From Spirochaetaceae bacterium (GTDB lineage Bacteria; Spirochaetota; Spirochaetia; Treponematales; Treponemataceae), in contig JAGARR010000025.1 of assembly GCA_017622135.1 (NCBI GenBank), forward strand, positions 1 through 35,689: DNA of 35,689 nt. The letters run 5' to 3'. The position numbers and the translations under genes were made by a program. Shown here in pieces: positions 7,992 to 17,862 of the stretch (the stretch's first letter is position 1; each line of letters starts with the position of its first letter). The notes below the pieces were generated by a model. That model did no database searches and had not been told where the DNA came from. It saw only the letters and a program-made list of their open reading frames with translations.

Positions 7992-10148
7992 TCAGACCAG
8001 TCCATTCCCTTGCGCCCGCTCTGCCTGAACGCAGGCCTTGATGTCAGTCACCACGGGATTCCCAGCCTTGGAGGTGGTGACTACCGTCAGCATGTCCATG
8101 GCACGGGTCATGGCCACGTAGAACATGTTCCGCTCCAGCCGGTCCACCTGTTCTGGACTGTAGCTGCCGGTGTGGATGTGGCTGCGATGGTCCGCCAGCA
8201 GTATCACCACCGGAAAGTCCAGTCCCTTGCAGGCTTGGATGGTGGAGATGCACACCCTGTCTCCCTGGGAGAAATCCATGTCCTTCAGCTCCCCGTAGGC
8301 AAGGCCGCACTTCCGCAGCTCCTGCTGAATGCTCTGCATCTGCTTGGTCTGATTGGAATTGACAATCACGCAGATATTTCCCGGCTCATACCCCAGCTCA
8401 TGAACGCACAGCTGGGCTCGCTGTGCAATGAGAGTGTAGACGTTCTGCCGCGACGTGTCCACCTCCAGCAGCTCCACAGGAGGGCCCAGCCGGAAAGAGG
8501 ACGGACAGGCAGCTTGGTTCATGCCGGGGATGAGACTCCGGTACCGCTCCGCCACCTGGTTTATCTGCACGGTGTTCCTGAAATTCGTCTTGAGGGTGAT
8601 GGAATTTCCCCTGACATCGATGCCAGCCCGAACCATGGAAAAGGGCAGCCGGTAGATGGACTGGTTCCGGTCTCCTGCCAGCACCAGGGACTTCCTGCAG
8701 ACAGCCTTTATGCAGAACAAGGAGCAGACGGACAAGTCCTGGCTTTCATCCACAAACACATAGTCAGCCAGTTTTTCCTCCGCCGCCAGCGGCCTTTCAC
8801 GGAGCGCCCTGGCCACCCGCAGCTTGGCATAGTCGTGCCACCATAGCTTCTCCCGGTCAAGCTGCTGCTCCAACCAAGTGATTGCGTCCCAGTACATCTG
8901 ACGGAGCTCCTGCCGCAGAGGAGTCAGCAGACCCGTCCGGTCAATCATCTGGTCAATGTATTCCTCCCGGGTCACCAGGTTGGGCCAGATGAAGGTAGCA
9001 GCCTCACGGAACACATCATTGACATCAAGCTCCTGCTGGGGATAGGTCTCCCGGAGGAAGTTCCTCAAGGGCTTGGCATACTTGTCCTTCAAGTCGATCT
9101 TATAGTCTATGCCCTAGCCGGGAAAAATGTGCTCCATAATGGACACAAAGAAACTGTCCGCCGTCCTGATGCTCTTTTCTGAAAGCCCCATTTCCATCAG
9201 GCTGGCCACATAGGCATTGTATTTCACCAGGCTCTTGGTGAAGGTGACAAAGAGGGGAACGCAGGTGCCGGAGGACTGGGACAGCAGCTTTTCTATGGTT
9301 TTCAGCAGCACCAGGGACTTTCCCGTTCCAGCCGAGCCCTTCACCAGATAGTCCTTCTTGAATGTGATGCGGCTTACCGCCTCCTCCTGCTCCGCCGTCA
9401 GCCGCAGCAGGGCACGCTCGAATTCATTTCTCGTGCGGGTATAGGTAACCATCCGCTGAAGCCGGCAGATGTAGTCCTCGTACTGGCCAAATTTTGTCTG
9501 GGACTCCTCCTGAAGCTGACGGTATTCCTCCAGTTGCCGGTGATAGGAAGCCGCCTTCTCCTCGGAATCCCTCTTCTCCAGCTCAGCCAGCTGGCATCTT
9601 CTTTCCAGCCGCTGGAACTCGACCTTGAACTGCTGGTATTCCTGGCTTTGCTCCATGAGCTCCTGCAGCTGCGCCCCCAGCTCCTGTATCCGTTGGTTTG
9701 CCTCCAGCAGCCCCTTCCCCGAATCAGCGGGAGGATTGCGGCTCCCCCACTCCCCCAGGAAGGTCTCCAGCGGACGGAGCTTGCCCTTTACCTCTTCATC
9801 AACGATGGTGTAGAAGAGCAACAGGTTCCCAGCGGCACACCGGGCCTCCTCCACAGAGAGGGCGGCGAATTCATGGCGAACCCTGTTTGTGTCCTGCTTC
9901 CGCCGCTTCATTTCTCTGAAGAAGGTCTGCTCCTTTGGGGAAAGCCGCCCAAACCGACGCTGAAACAGCCTTTGGTATTCCTCGGAAATGTCACGAAAGG
10001 TGTCATCCTTCGCCACAGTCAGGCCACACTCCTTCATCTGGGATTTCATGTGGGCCTCGATGAAGGAATAGACAGCGAGAACGAAAAAGCCACTGTCAGC
10101 ATCCTTCATTGAAATGAGACGATGGATATCATTGTCAGTTGGAAACAT
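7992..10148 (-). pseudogene. SF1 (UvrD/Rep-like) helicase with N-terminal coiled coil, interrupted by one amber codon
   Basis: One continuous frame of 718 sense-length codons is interrupted only at codon 345 (TAG, 9114-9116). Before the stop: an N-terminal alpha-helical domain (1-130), a long coiled coil rich in Glu/Gln (about 150-250) and Walker A GSAGTGKS near 272. After it: Walker B YVFVDESQDLS, LVLAGDRNQSIYR, STIQACKGLDFPV and the arginine-finger motif FYVAMTRAMDML. These are superfamily I helicase motifs, so the stop splits motif I from motif II and neither half should be a working helicase. The TTG at 9092 that could restart the second half has no ribosome-binding site. The ATG at 10148 has AGGGGG 6 nt upstream. 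It may be a nonsense-mutated gene, a sequencing error, or a readthrough case; its role (repair or accessory/defence) is not evident. Confidence 0.82.
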
Positions 10149-10166
10149 CACAGACCCCCTGGAAGC

Positions 10167-10195
10167 ATCATACCACAGAACCAGAAGGCGGACAA
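10167..10195 (-). promoter_or_regulatory. Promoter of the helicase-like gene
   Basis: TTGTCC, 17-nt spacer and TATGAT with the extended element TGTGGTATGAT on the minus strand. The start codon lies 18 nt beyond the -10. Confidence 0.6.
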
Positions 10196-10201
10196 GGAAA
10201 A

Positions 10202-11488
10202 CTACTCCTTGGCCAGAGTCACCTGCAGCTCCTGGTATTTTCCGTCACGATAGACCGTCACCCGCACGGTGTCGCCGGGACGCTTGCTCTCAAGGATCGA
10301 ATAGTAGTCCGCAAGGCTTCCCACGCTGATGCCGTCCATGGCGGTGATGATGTCGCCCCCGAGATAGATGATGCGGCCGTTCCGTCTGCTGCCGTACTGC
10401 ACCGCCTCGGTGCCCGCCCGCATTCCCGCCTTCTCCCCATTGCCGCCCCGCTGGAGCTCGGACACCAACAGACCCCGAGAAATTCCCAGCTTGGCGTAGG
10501 AGGCGATGCTAGCGGTGAGCTGCACGAAGGATGCCTGGATGACACCACGGCGGACGGAGCCATACTGGATCAGGTCGGACACCACCCGGCGGGCTGTGTT
10601 GACAGGAACCGCAAAGCCAATGCCTGCAGAGCTGCCGGAGGTGGAGTAAATCATGGTGTTGATGCCGATCATCCGCCCCGCAGTGTCCAGCAGGGGGCCG
10701 CCGGAGTTGCCGGGGTTGATGGAGGTGTCCGTCTGGATCATGTTGCGGATGATGGTGCCAGTGGAGCTCTGGATGGGGCGGCCCAACCCGCTGACAATGC
10801 CCGTGGTCATGGTGCGCTCAAAGCCGAAGGGATTACCGATGGCGATGAGCTTCTGTCCCACCTTCAGCTTGTCGGAGTCGCCGAAGGGGATGGTCTTGAG
10901 CTCCACCCCGGCGGGGGGATCGAATTTCAGAACGGCAATGTCGCTGGCGGCATCGGTACCCACCACCCTGCCCTCATACTGGGTGCCGTCGGAAAGGGAG
11001 ATGTAGATCTTGTAGGCATCGGAAATCACGTGAACGTTGGTCACCACGTAGCCCCGCCTGTCGATGATGGAGCCGGAGCCGGAGCCACCCTCCTGGGGAA
11101 CAGGCTCCAGAAACCAGTTCACCGCCATAACCTGGGTGTTGATGTTCACCACCGCCTCGTTGCACTTCTCGTAGACACTGATGTTCTGCAGCTCGTCCTG
11201 CGTGTAGGAGGCCACCATGTCCGCCGTGTACACCGGATCAGCACGCACCGCCGTCTGCAGCAGGAAGGAGTCCTCCTTACCGGGAACCATCCGCTCCTGG
11301 GCGGCCACCACAGGACCAGGAACCATATCCGGCTCCTGCTGCGTCACCTCTGCATCCTCGACCTGAGCAGGCTCAACGGCAGACCTCCCCTTGAAATATG
11401 ATGAGGTGGCAATGCCGGTTACGACAGAGGCCAATATGGAAACCACCACAACGGTGAGAACAAGCTGATGCTTTGCATACAATTTCAT
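10202..11488 (-). CDS. htrA: HtrA/DegP-family serine protease with one PDZ domain
   Basis: Envelope quality-control protease, probably anchored in the inner membrane with its catalytic part outside the cytoplasm. The 428-residue protein starts with a hydrophobic segment (residues 8-30) used as an uncleaved anchor or signal, a variable linker, then a trypsin-like domain with the triad His in TNVHVISD near 151, Asp in ASDIAVLKF near 181 and Ser in NPGNSGGPLL near 261. A single C-terminal PDZ domain follows (YLGGDIITAMDGISV). The start at 11488 is chosen because the hydrophobic segment begins right after it; no Shine-Dalgarno sequence is seen, but a promoter ends 6 nt upstream. It is divergent from the tct fusion gene. 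Confidence 0.93.
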   Translation of the reverse strand: MKLYAKHQLVLTVVVVSILASVVTGIATSSYFKGRSAVEPAQVEDAEVTQQEPDMVPGPVVAAQERMVPGKEDSFLLQTAVRADPVYTADMVASYTQDELQNISVYEKCNEAVVNINTQVMAVNWFLEPVPQEGGSGSGSIIDRRGYVVTNVHVISDAYKIYISLSDGTQYEGRVVGTDAASDIAVLKFDPPAGVELKTIPFGDSDKLKVGQKLIAIGNPFGFERTMTTGIVSGLGRPIQSSTGTIIRNMIQTDTSINPGNSGGPLLDTAGRMIGINTMIYSTSGSSAGIGFAVPVNTARRVVSDLIQYGSVRRGVIQASFVQLTASIASYAKLGISRGLLVSELQRGGNGEKAGMRAGTEAVQYGSRRNGRIIYLGGDIITAMDGISVGSLADYYSILESKRPGDTVRVTVYRDGKYQELQVTLAKE

Positions 11489-11494
11489 TTCAAT

Positions 11495-11523
11495 AGAATA
11501 CACAAAAAAGACAGGAAGGGCAA
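11495..11523 (-). promoter_or_regulatory. Promoter of htrA, predicted leaderless
   Basis: TTGCCC, 17-nt spacer and TATTCT on the minus strand. Six nucleotides separate the -10 from the htrA ATG, which would put the transcription start at or next to the start codon. Confidence 0.55.
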
Positions 11524-11662
11524 CCGAATCAAAAACCGTACAATCTGTTCCTTTACAAAATGGAACCATACAGCTTTTGTTTAAATTTGAAAAATTTTAT
11601 CCGTATTGAAAAAAGAAGCCGCAGGAGCATCAAAGCATCAGCACAATTATTTTGGAGGAAAT

Positions 11663-12373
11663 ATGAAAAGATTCATTATGACTCTTGCACTCGTAACCGT
11701 AGTTTGCAGTCTCTTTGCAGCAGGAAAGAAGGAGGCAGCCACGCCTGAGCAGTGGCCAGACGGATCCGACATCGTAAACCGCAAGATCACCACCTGCGGC
11801 CAGGAAATGCTAGGTCAGCCGGCGCTGGCTCCCAACGATCTGGTGGCCGGAGGAAACGTGGCCCTGATGCTGGGAGCACTGATGATCAACGGCCTTACTC
11901 CCGGCCCACGGCTCTTTAGCGACCACGGTGTCACCATGTACGCCATCATGCTGGGTCTCATCTTCGTGAACCTGTTCATGTTTCTGCAGGGACGCTACCT
12001 CACGGGACTCTTTGCCAAAATCATCAAGATTCCACCAGTAATCCTCACTCCCATCATCGTCATCTTCTGTTTTGCGGGGGCCTACTCCGTCAAGATTTCC
12101 TCCTTCGATGTGGGAATCACCCTGATCTTTGCTGTGGTGGCCTATTTCCTGGTGAAGATGGAATTCTCCGTGGTACCGATTCTCCTGGGCTTGGTACTGG
12201 GACGCATGACGGAGGAGAATTTCCGCCGTGCCCTCATCATCTCCGACGGAAGCTGGAGCATCTTTGCCTCCTCCCCCGTCTGCATCGCATTCCTTGTGTT
12301 GATAGCCATTACCCTATTCATTATAATTCGTGGAAAAATCACTGAGACCGCATCAGGAGGAAAGAATGACTGA
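11663..12373 (+). pseudogene. In-frame deletion fusion of TctC (N-terminus) with TctA (C-terminus)
   Basis: The tripartite tricarboxylate transporter normally has a periplasmic binding protein (TctC) and two membrane proteins (TctB small, TctA large). Here residues 1 to about 68 are TctC-like: a signal peptide, AAGKKEAATPEQW, then VNRKITTCGQEMLGQP and AGGNVAL. From about residue 69 (LMLGALMINGLTPGPRLF) to the end the protein is the C-terminal part of TctA, with SVVPILLGLVLGRMTEENF and ALIISDGSWSIF. tctB, most of tctC and the TctA N-terminus are missing. A further short gap lies in the TctC part, where the usual VPFAAGGG loop is lost before SDIVNRKI. GGAGGAA precedes the ATG. The 236-residue frame is open, so a product may be made, but transport is very unlikely. 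Confidence 0.85.
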
Positions 12374-13775
12374 AAAACGCCCCAACATCATCTTCTATTT
12401 TACCGACCAGCAGCGCTCCGACACCTGCGGCTGCTACGGACAGCCCCTGCCCATTACTCCCTGCCTGGATCAGCTGGCCTCCGAGGGAGTTTGCTTTGAG
12501 AATGCATTCTCACCCCAGCCTGTCTGCGGCCCCTGCCGTGCCATCTTCCAGACGGGCAAGTATGCCACCGACACTGGCTGCTTCCGCAACAGCATAGCCC
12601 TGCCCCAAGATGTAAAGACCCTTGCCAACTGGCTAGAGGAGGCAGGCTACCAGACAGCCTACATCGGAAAATGGCACCTGGCCTCCGAGGGTGAGCTGGA
12701 AAAAAAGCCCCATCAGGACTACCAGATTGAGCCCATCCCCCTGCACCTGCGGGGCGGCTACAAGGGCTTCTGGCGCACCGCCGACGTGCTGGAGTTCACC
12801 TCCGACGGCTACGGCGGCTATGTCTTTGACGAGGACATGAACCGGCGGGACTTCTCTGGCTACCGTGCCGACTGCATCACAGACCTTGCCCTGGAATTCT
12901 TTGACTCCTCTGTAAAAAATTGCTGGGAGGGCAAGGATGGCCGCCCCTTCTTTATGACCATCTCCCACATCGAACCCCACCACCAGAACGGCGCACACCA
13001 CTACCAGGGTCCAGAAGGCTCCAAGGCTGACTTTGCCAACTTTGTTCCACCGGAGGATCTAAAGGTGCTGGGAGGCGGCGACTGGCAGGAGGAGTATCCC
13101 GATTATCTGGGAGCCTGCGCCAGCCTGGACAGGAACCTGGGACGGCTGGTGGCCCGCCTGAAGGAGCTGGGCATCTACGACAACACTGTCATCATCTTTG
13201 CCGCCGACCATGGCTCCCATTTCAGGACTAGAAACCGGGACGGCAAGCTGCGGGGCTGCGACGACTACAAGCGTACCGGCCACGACAGTGCCCTGAAGGT
13301 TCCCCTGGTCATCAGCGGCGGCTCCTTCTCCAAGGCAGGGGAGGCCACTGGAGCTACAGGCCATCGGGAAAGCCAGCTGGTGTCCACCGAAAGCCTGCCC
13401 AAGACCATCATGGCACTGGCCGGAGTGGACGTGGGAGACGCCATGATTGGGGAGAATCTCCTTGACGTGGTGGAAAAAAAGGACGATAATCGGAAGAATC
13501 AGGTCTTTGCCCAGATTTCCGAGAGCAAGGTGGGCCGCTGCATCCGTACTTCAGACTACCTGTATGCAGTCTACGCCCCGGACAAGGACGGCGGCCTGGA
13601 CATGAACAGCAGCGTCTATGCCGACGACTACCTGTACCACCTGCCCACCGATCCCCACCAGCTGGTGGATGTGGTGGCTGATCCTGCCCATTCCCAGGCT
13701 AAGGCCCAGCTGCGGCAGAGTCTGCTGGCATGGATTCAGGAAGCTGAGGGCATAACGGCCACCATCACCGACTGA
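12366..13775 (+). CDS. Sulfatase (formylglycine-dependent, Cys-type)
   Basis: Hydrolyses sulfate esters, probably from host or algal glycans, or removes sulfate from a choline/heparan-type substrate; the substrate cannot be told here. The 469-residue protein has metal-binding Asp in NIIFYFTDQQRSD, the modification motif CGPCR at residues 54-58 where Cys54 would become formylglycine, TAYIGKWHL near 110 and FAADHGSHF near 280. No signal peptide is visible. AGGAGG lies 5 nt before the ATG, which overlaps the end of the tct fusion by 8 nt. The maturing enzyme is encoded just downstream, as expected for an anaerobe with Cys-type sulfatases. Confidence 0.93.
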   Translation: MTEKRPNIIFYFTDQQRSDTCGCYGQPLPITPCLDQLASEGVCFENAFSPQPVCGPCRAIFQTGKYATDTGCFRNSIALPQDVKTLANWLEEAGYQTAYIGKWHLASEGELEKKPHQDYQIEPIPLHLRGGYKGFWRTADVLEFTSDGYGGYVFDEDMNRRDFSGYRADCITDLALEFFDSSVKNCWEGKDGRPFFMTISHIEPHHQNGAHHYQGPEGSKADFANFVPPEDLKVLGGGDWQEEYPDYLGACASLDRNLGRLVARLKELGIYDNTVIIFAADHGSHFRTRNRDGKLRGCDDYKRTGHDSALKVPLVISGGSFSKAGEATGATGHRESQLVSTESLPKTIMALAGVDVGDAMIGENLLDVVEKKDDNRKNQVFAQISESKVGRCIRTSDYLYAVYAPDKDGGLDMNSSVYADDYLYHLPTDPHQLVDVVADPAHSQAKAQLRQSLLAWIQEAEGITATITD

Positions 13776-13799
13776 TTTTTCAAGTCCGGGAAGCCCTGA

Positions 13800-14033
13800 A
13801 GTTTTCCAACGGGGTTTTCCGGCTTCTTCGTCTACAACAATTATCAGGGAAACAAGAAGTATAATGGCATCATCAAATCCCTGATACAGTACAATATCTA
13901 TGTGGACGACAGCTACTTCAAGTGGTGCATGCTGGACGACCTGCGGGACGAAAAGCAGTTCAAGAAGATGATGTGGAGCTTCCTCAAGTCACTGCCGAAA
14001 TGCACCTCCATCAAGGACATGGGAAGAGAGTAA
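13800..14033 (+). pseudogene. Orphan 3' gene fragment between the sulfatase and anSME
   Basis: The frame is open from just after a TGA at 13797 to a TAA at 14031-14033 and encodes about 77 residues, including FFVYNNYQGNKKYNGIIKSL and MMWSFLKSLPKCTSIKDMG. I do not recognise the family. It has no credible start codon before an ATG at 13929, so it looks like the tail of a longer gene whose front was deleted. Its TAA overlaps the ATG of the next gene (TAATG), a normal arrangement for two translationally coupled genes, which argues that the fragment was once a real coding region here. A small GAAGCC/GGCTTC dyad lies near its left edge. Confidence 0.5.
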
Positions 14034-15250
14034 TGGACAACAAGAGCAGAAACATCACCGTTTTGGTAAAGCCCGCCTCCGCCGCCTGCAATCTTTGCTG
14101 CAGCTACTGCTTCTATCTGGAGACAGCAAAAAACCGGCAGCAGGGAGACCGTGGCATCATGGAGAAGGACACGGCGGCGGCCCTCATTGCCACCACCCTG
14201 GACTTTGCGGCGGGAGGCACGGTCACCTACCTTTTCCAGGGCGGGGAGCCCTTGCTGGCGGGGCTGGACTTTTTCCAAAATTTTATCACCCTAGTTCAAT
14301 CCCATCAAAAAAAGCAAGTTGAAAGAGGGCTGTTTACCCCAAGCCAAGCCTGTTACATGGTACAAACCAATGGCACTCTATTGAACCAGGCTTTTTGCCA
14401 GTTCTTTGCAAAACACGATTTTATACTGGGCATCTCCTTGGACGGCCCCGCCCACATACATAATCTCCATCGATACTATCCTTCAAGGAAAAAAGACTGC
14501 CACAGTCAGGTTATAAAAGCCATTTCCATGATACGGGAGCATAAGATAAAATTTTCTGTCCTAGCCGTTGTAACCAAGGCCTGGGCAGGCAGGGAAAGGG
14601 AGATTTATCAGTGGTTTCAAGACCAAGAGCTAGACCACCTTCAGTTTATTTACTGCATCCCACCGCAGCTGCCAAGGACGCAATGCGGAGAGCCCCAAAA
14701 CAAAGAAAAGAAGTGCCAAGATATGCAGCCCCAGGAGACTTATGAACAGGACAACTTGTTTTCTCTGACAAATGATGAATACAGTCAGCTGAACAAGGAA
14801 TTTTTCAACCTCTATTGGAATGACCTGATTTTGGGAAAGGACATCTCCATCAGGTTCTACGACAACCTGCTGGCCATGGCCCAAGGGTACCAGCCAGAGC
14901 AATGCGGAATGCTGGGCTACTGTCCTGCAACCATTACCGTGGAATCCGACGGCAGCCTCTATCCCTGCGACTTTTACTGTAACGATACTTGGTATATTGG
15001 AAATATAAAGAAAATGAATCTGAAGGAACTCTTCTACCATCCGGTGATGCAGCGATTCATCATCTCATCCCAGCGGCTAGAAGCGGAATGCAACCAGTGT
15101 CCGGTGCTGGCACTTTGCCGTGGCGGCTGCCGACGTGAGCGAGACAGGGACGGCACCGGCAGCATGGCACTCCACCAGTACTGCCAGGGCCGCAAGGATT
15201 TTCTTAGCTATTTTCTCGCTACAATACAAAGCGCCCCACCTGGGACTTAA
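14033..15250 (+). CDS. Anaerobic sulfatase-maturating enzyme (radical SAM/SPASM)
   Basis: Oxidises the active-site Cys (or Ser) of a sulfatase to formylglycine without oxygen. The 405-residue protein has the radical-SAM cluster motif CNLCCSYC (Cys19, 23, 26), [10 protein letters not shown] about 50 residues later, and a C-terminal SPASM region with [40 protein letters not shown] and a last YCQG that bind two more Fe-S clusters. The start at 14033 is supported by GGGAAGAGAG upstream and overlap with the preceding stop. The partner sulfatase is 258 nt upstream. The last 32 nt overlap the convergent MCP gene. Confidence 0.93.
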   Translation: MDNKSRNITVLVKPASAACNLCCSYCFYLETAKNRQQGDRGIMEKDTAAALIATTLDFAAGGTVTYLFQGGEPLLAGLDFFQNFITLVQSHQKKQVERGLFTPSQACYMVQTNGTLLNQAFCQFFAKHDFILGISLDGPAHIHNLHRYYPSRKKDCHSQVIKAISMIREHKIKFSVLAVVTKAWAGREREIYQWFQDQELDHLQFIYCIPPQLPRTQCGEPQNKEKKCQDMQPQETYEQDNLFSLTNDEYSQLNKEFFNLYWNDLILGKDISIRFYDNLLAMAQGYQPEQCGMLGYCPATITVESDGSLYPCDFYCNDTWYIGNIKKMNLKELFYHPVMQRFIISSQRLEAECNQCPVLALCRGGCRRERDRDGTGSMALHQYCQGRKDFLSYFLATIQSAPPGT

Positions 15251-17021
15251 CGGTCTGGACACCCTTCTCCGTGGTCTGGCTGAGGGAAACCACATTGCCC
15301 ACCGCATCCGCAATGGCTTCAGCGCTGGAAGTCATGCTGGACATGGAGGTGTTGATCTCCTCGGTAATCTCCACCAAGTCGGCGGTCTTTGCCAGGATGC
15401 TCTGGCTACCGGATGCCATCTGGGCGGCACTGCTACGCACCTGGTCGTTGAGCCGATGGATGGTTGCAAAGGAGCTGTGGACACGTCGATTGCCCTCACT
15501 TTGCTGCTCCATGACATCCTGCACAATCTTCAGCTCCTCGGCAAGGAAGGCGATGGCCTTGCGTACATCCTCAAAGGCCTGGCTCAAGGTCTGGGAGGTC
15601 TCAACCACTCCGGAGATTGATGCCACCAATTCCTTCAGGGCAGAAGAGATAGACTTTGACTGGGCAGAGGAGCTCTCCGCCAGCTTGCGAATCTCTCCGG
15701 CAACAACGGCAAACCCCTTCCCCGCCGTACCTGCATGGGCCGCCTCAATGGCAGCGTTCATGGCCAGAAGGTTTGTCTGGGCGGCAATATTGTCGATGAC
15801 GGCGTTGGCCTCGGACATGCTGCGGGACTTGTTGGAGATATCCATAACCTTGGACTGCACCTCGGAAATCTTTTGGAAGCCAATCTCCGACACCCGGGAC
15901 AAATTCTCAAACTGGGCAGTACTGCGGCCCAGGGCATCCGTCACCGACTGGATATTGTCCAGCATCTGCTCTACGGAAGAGACACTTTCGTTCACACTGG
16001 AGGTCTGCACCTCGATGATCTGGTTCAAGTCCGACACCTTGCTGCCAATGTCCTGGATGGTGCTAGACACATCGGAGACGGCGGTGGACTGGGTGTTCAT
16101 CTGGTCCTGCACCCGCATGATATCCCCGTTGATCTTGTCCAGTGCCTCCTGGGCGGCGTTCATGCTGGAGGTGAGGCCACGGCTGGTGACAGACAGGCTC
16201 ACTACGGAGCCCTTCACGGTGGAGATAATCTTGTGGAGACTGGAAATGAACACGTTGAAATTCTGAGCTACCATGCCAATCTCATCATGAGTGGTGACCT
16301 CCAGCTTTACCCGCAAGTCCCCCTCCCCCGCCGCAATCTCGTCCAGTGCCTTGGACACCGTCCCTAGCGGACGGACCGACCGAATCACCCAGACGAAGGC
16401 CAGCACTCCCAAGAGCCCTGAAAAGATGGTGATGATGGTCATAATGGTCTGGAATTCATTGGAAATCTTCAGCAGGTAGTCGGTGATGGCCTGGTTGTTG
16501 GCCTCCTGGTAGTCGATGTAGATATTTATCCTGTCGAGCCACCGCTGGAATTCGGGGCGGGCGGTATCCATGAGGATATGGTAGGCCTGGGCGAGCTGGC
16601 CCGAGTCAACCAGAGAGATGATCTCGTTGATGTGCGGAGTCAGAAAGGCCTTGGAGCTTTCGATGTCAGCAATCATCCGCCGCTCGTCTTGGGTCGTCTC
16701 TACCTCACCGGCCAGCATCTGGCCCAGCAGCAGCTCGGAGTCGGCATAGAACGCCTCCAGCTCCCTGATCTCCGCAAGCGTGGCGGGACGGTCAGCGGGA
16801 TCGGTCTGAAGCACATAGTCCCGCACCCGGATGGAGCGGTCGTGGACGCTCCCCCGGAAGTTGATGGCGTACCGCTGCTTGACGGAGTTCACGTCGGTCA
16901 TGTCATGCAGACGATGGTTCACCTCCATCATCCGCAGCACACCAATGACGTTGATCATTATCAAGGCGAACAAGCCGCCGCTCACAATGATGGTGATTCT
17001 TGTCCTGATATTCATCTTCAT
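15219..17021 (-). CDS. Methyl-accepting chemotaxis protein
   Basis: Membrane chemoreceptor. The 600-residue protein has TM1 at about 10-32, a periplasmic alpha-helical sensor of roughly 150 residues (four-helix-bundle type by pattern), TM2 near 188-212 ([20 protein letters not shown]), a HAMP domain ([20 protein letters not shown]) and a long cytoplasmic coiled coil with the conserved hairpin tip [20 protein letters not shown] and [16 protein letters not shown]. No CheR-binding pentapeptide is seen at the C-terminus. Two ATG codons (17021 and 17015) are possible. The gene is convergent with anSME and divergent from ruvA. Confidence 0.93.
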   Translation of the reverse strand: MKMNIRTRITIIVSGGLFALIMINVIGVLRMMEVNHRLHDMTDVNSVKQRYAINFRGSVHDRSIRVRDYVLQTDPADRPATLAEIRELEAFYADSELLLGQMLAGEVETTQDERRMIADIESSKAFLTPHINEIISLVDSGQLAQAYHILMDTARPEFQRWLDRINIYIDYQEANNQAITDYLLKISNEFQTIMTIITIFSGLLGVLAFVWVIRSVRPLGTVSKALDEIAAGEGDLRVKLEVTTHDEIGMVAQNFNVFISSLHKIISTVKGSVVSLSVTSRGLTSSMNAAQEALDKINGDIMRVQDQMNTQSTAVSDVSSTIQDIGSKVSDLNQIIEVQTSSVNESVSSVEQMLDNIQSVTDALGRSTAQFENLSRVSEIGFQKISEVQSKVMDISNKSRSMSEANAVIDNIAAQTNLLAMNAAIEAAHAGTAGKGFAVVAGEIRKLAESSSAQSKSISSALKELVASISGVVETSQTLSQAFEDVRKAIAFLAEELKIVQDVMEQQSEGNRRVHSSFATIHRLNDQVRSSAAQMASGSQSILAKTADLVEITEEINTSMSSMTSSAEAIADAVGNVVSLSQTTEKGVQTVKSQVGRFVL

Positions 17022-17054
17022 AATTGTATCCCCGATAAGGCCAACCGAAAATAT

Positions 17055-17081
17055 GGGAATGCGGGCAGCATCCTCATTCCC
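17055..17081 (-). other. Leader hairpin of the MCP gene
   Basis: GGGAATG and CATTCCC form a perfect 7-bp stem with a 13-nt loop, lying between the predicted transcription start near 17091 and the MCP start codon. No T-tract follows, so it is not an attenuator of the usual kind. Confidence 0.4.
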
Positions 17082-17097
17082 CTGCCGTTGACACTCC

Positions 17098-17126
17098 AAG
17101 ATACCACGAAACGGTAAAATACACAA
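17098..17126 (-). promoter_or_regulatory. Promoter of the MCP gene
   Basis: TTGTGT, 17-nt spacer and TATCTT with GTGG before the -10 (CGTGGTATCTT). I looked for a sigma-28 promoter of the TAAA-N15-GCCGATAA kind and did not find a convincing one. Confidence 0.5.
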
Positions 17127-17180
17127 GGACATAAGCCATCCCCGACACAAGTTTTCCCTGCAGGCCCCCGCACACTTCCC

Positions 17181-17209
17181 TTGGCCTTTCAATCCATTTC
17201 CGCTATAAT
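17181..17209 (+). promoter_or_regulatory. Promoter of ruvA-ruvB-queA, predicted leaderless
   Basis: TTGGCC, 17-nt spacer and a perfect TATAAT. Only 7 nt separate the -10 from the ruvA ATG, so transcription should start at or one base before the start codon. The GGAG inside this gap would then not be part of the mRNA. Confidence 0.65.
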
Positions 17210-17216
17210 TGGAGCC

Positions 17217-17825
17217 ATGTTCAACAGCCTCACCGGAACCATCACCGCAAAGCTTCCCCAGACAGTCCACCTTGACACCTCCGGCATGGAGTGGGACATC
17301 GCCGTTCCCGACTCCAGCCTGAACTCCCTGCCGCCGGTGGGAAGCCAAGCCCGAATCTTCACCTGGATGCTCCATCGGGAGGACACCATGAAACTCTTCG
17401 GCTTTGCCTCCCCTCAGGAGCGCGCCCTCTTCCTGGACCTGCTGAAGGTGGACGGTGTTGGCGCAAAGGGGGCGCTGAAGATCATGTCGGGCATTACGCC
17501 TGCGCAGCTGACCCAGGCGCTGGACAGCGAGGACCTGGCCCAGCTGGAGCGGCTTCCCGGCGTGGGAAAGAAGACTGCCCAGAAGATGATGCTGGCGCTG
17601 AAGGGAAAGCTGAGCTTTGGAGACAGCCCTGTTCCACGTCCTACCGCCACCACCTCCCGCTGGCAGGACGTGGTGCAGGCACTGGTGGACATGGGCTATG
17701 ACAGGCGGGACTGCGAGGCTGTCCTTTCCCGGCTGGAGCAGGAGCTGGCACAGGAACTGAAGGACAAGGCCCCCAGCCAGCAGGAGGAGCTTTTATTCCG
17801 CCGGGCCATTGTGGAGCTGGCATAG
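17217..17825 (+). CDS. ruvA: Holliday junction helicase subunit RuvA
   Basis: Binds four-way DNA junctions and loads RuvB. The 202-residue product has the N-terminal OB-fold ([13 protein letters not shown], residues 1-63), two helix-hairpin-helix motifs ([16 protein letters not shown] and [16 protein letters not shown]) and a small C-terminal domain ([19 protein letters not shown]) that contacts RuvB. The ATG at 17217 is the family start. ruvB and queA follow on the same strand, an order common in bacteria. Confidence 0.97.
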   Translation: MFNSLTGTITAKLPQTVHLDTSGMEWDIAVPDSSLNSLPPVGSQARIFTWMLHREDTMKLFGFASPQERALFLDLLKVDGVGAKGALKIMSGITPAQLTQALDSEDLAQLERLPGVGKKTAQKMMLALKGKLSFGDSPVPRPTATTSRWQDVVQALVDMGYDRRDCEAVLSRLEQELAQELKDKAPSQQEELLFRRAIVELA

Positions 17826-17862
17826 GGCCACAGTCGGCATTGTGCATTGAAGGAAAACCACC

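Noticed and set aside
5867..8041. Very long open frame on the plus strand opposite uvrB (724 codons)
   Set aside because: It is rich in His, Leu, Val and Gly in the pattern of an antisense shadow of a high-GC gene, has no motif, and uvrB on the other strand is certain.
7992..9092. Independent gene for the second half of the helicase from a TTG at 9092
   Set aside because: No ribosome-binding site, starts inside the helicase fold and would lack the Walker A motif.
10139..11401. 420-codon plus-strand frame opposite htrA
   Set aside because: Same shadow composition; htrA motifs on the minus strand explain the region.
13922..14032. Longer N-terminus for the sulfatase-maturing enzyme from a GTG at 13922
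   Set aside because: The ATG at 14033 has its own ribosome-binding site and matches the usual family start; the upstream residues are low-quality and overlap the stub in another frame.
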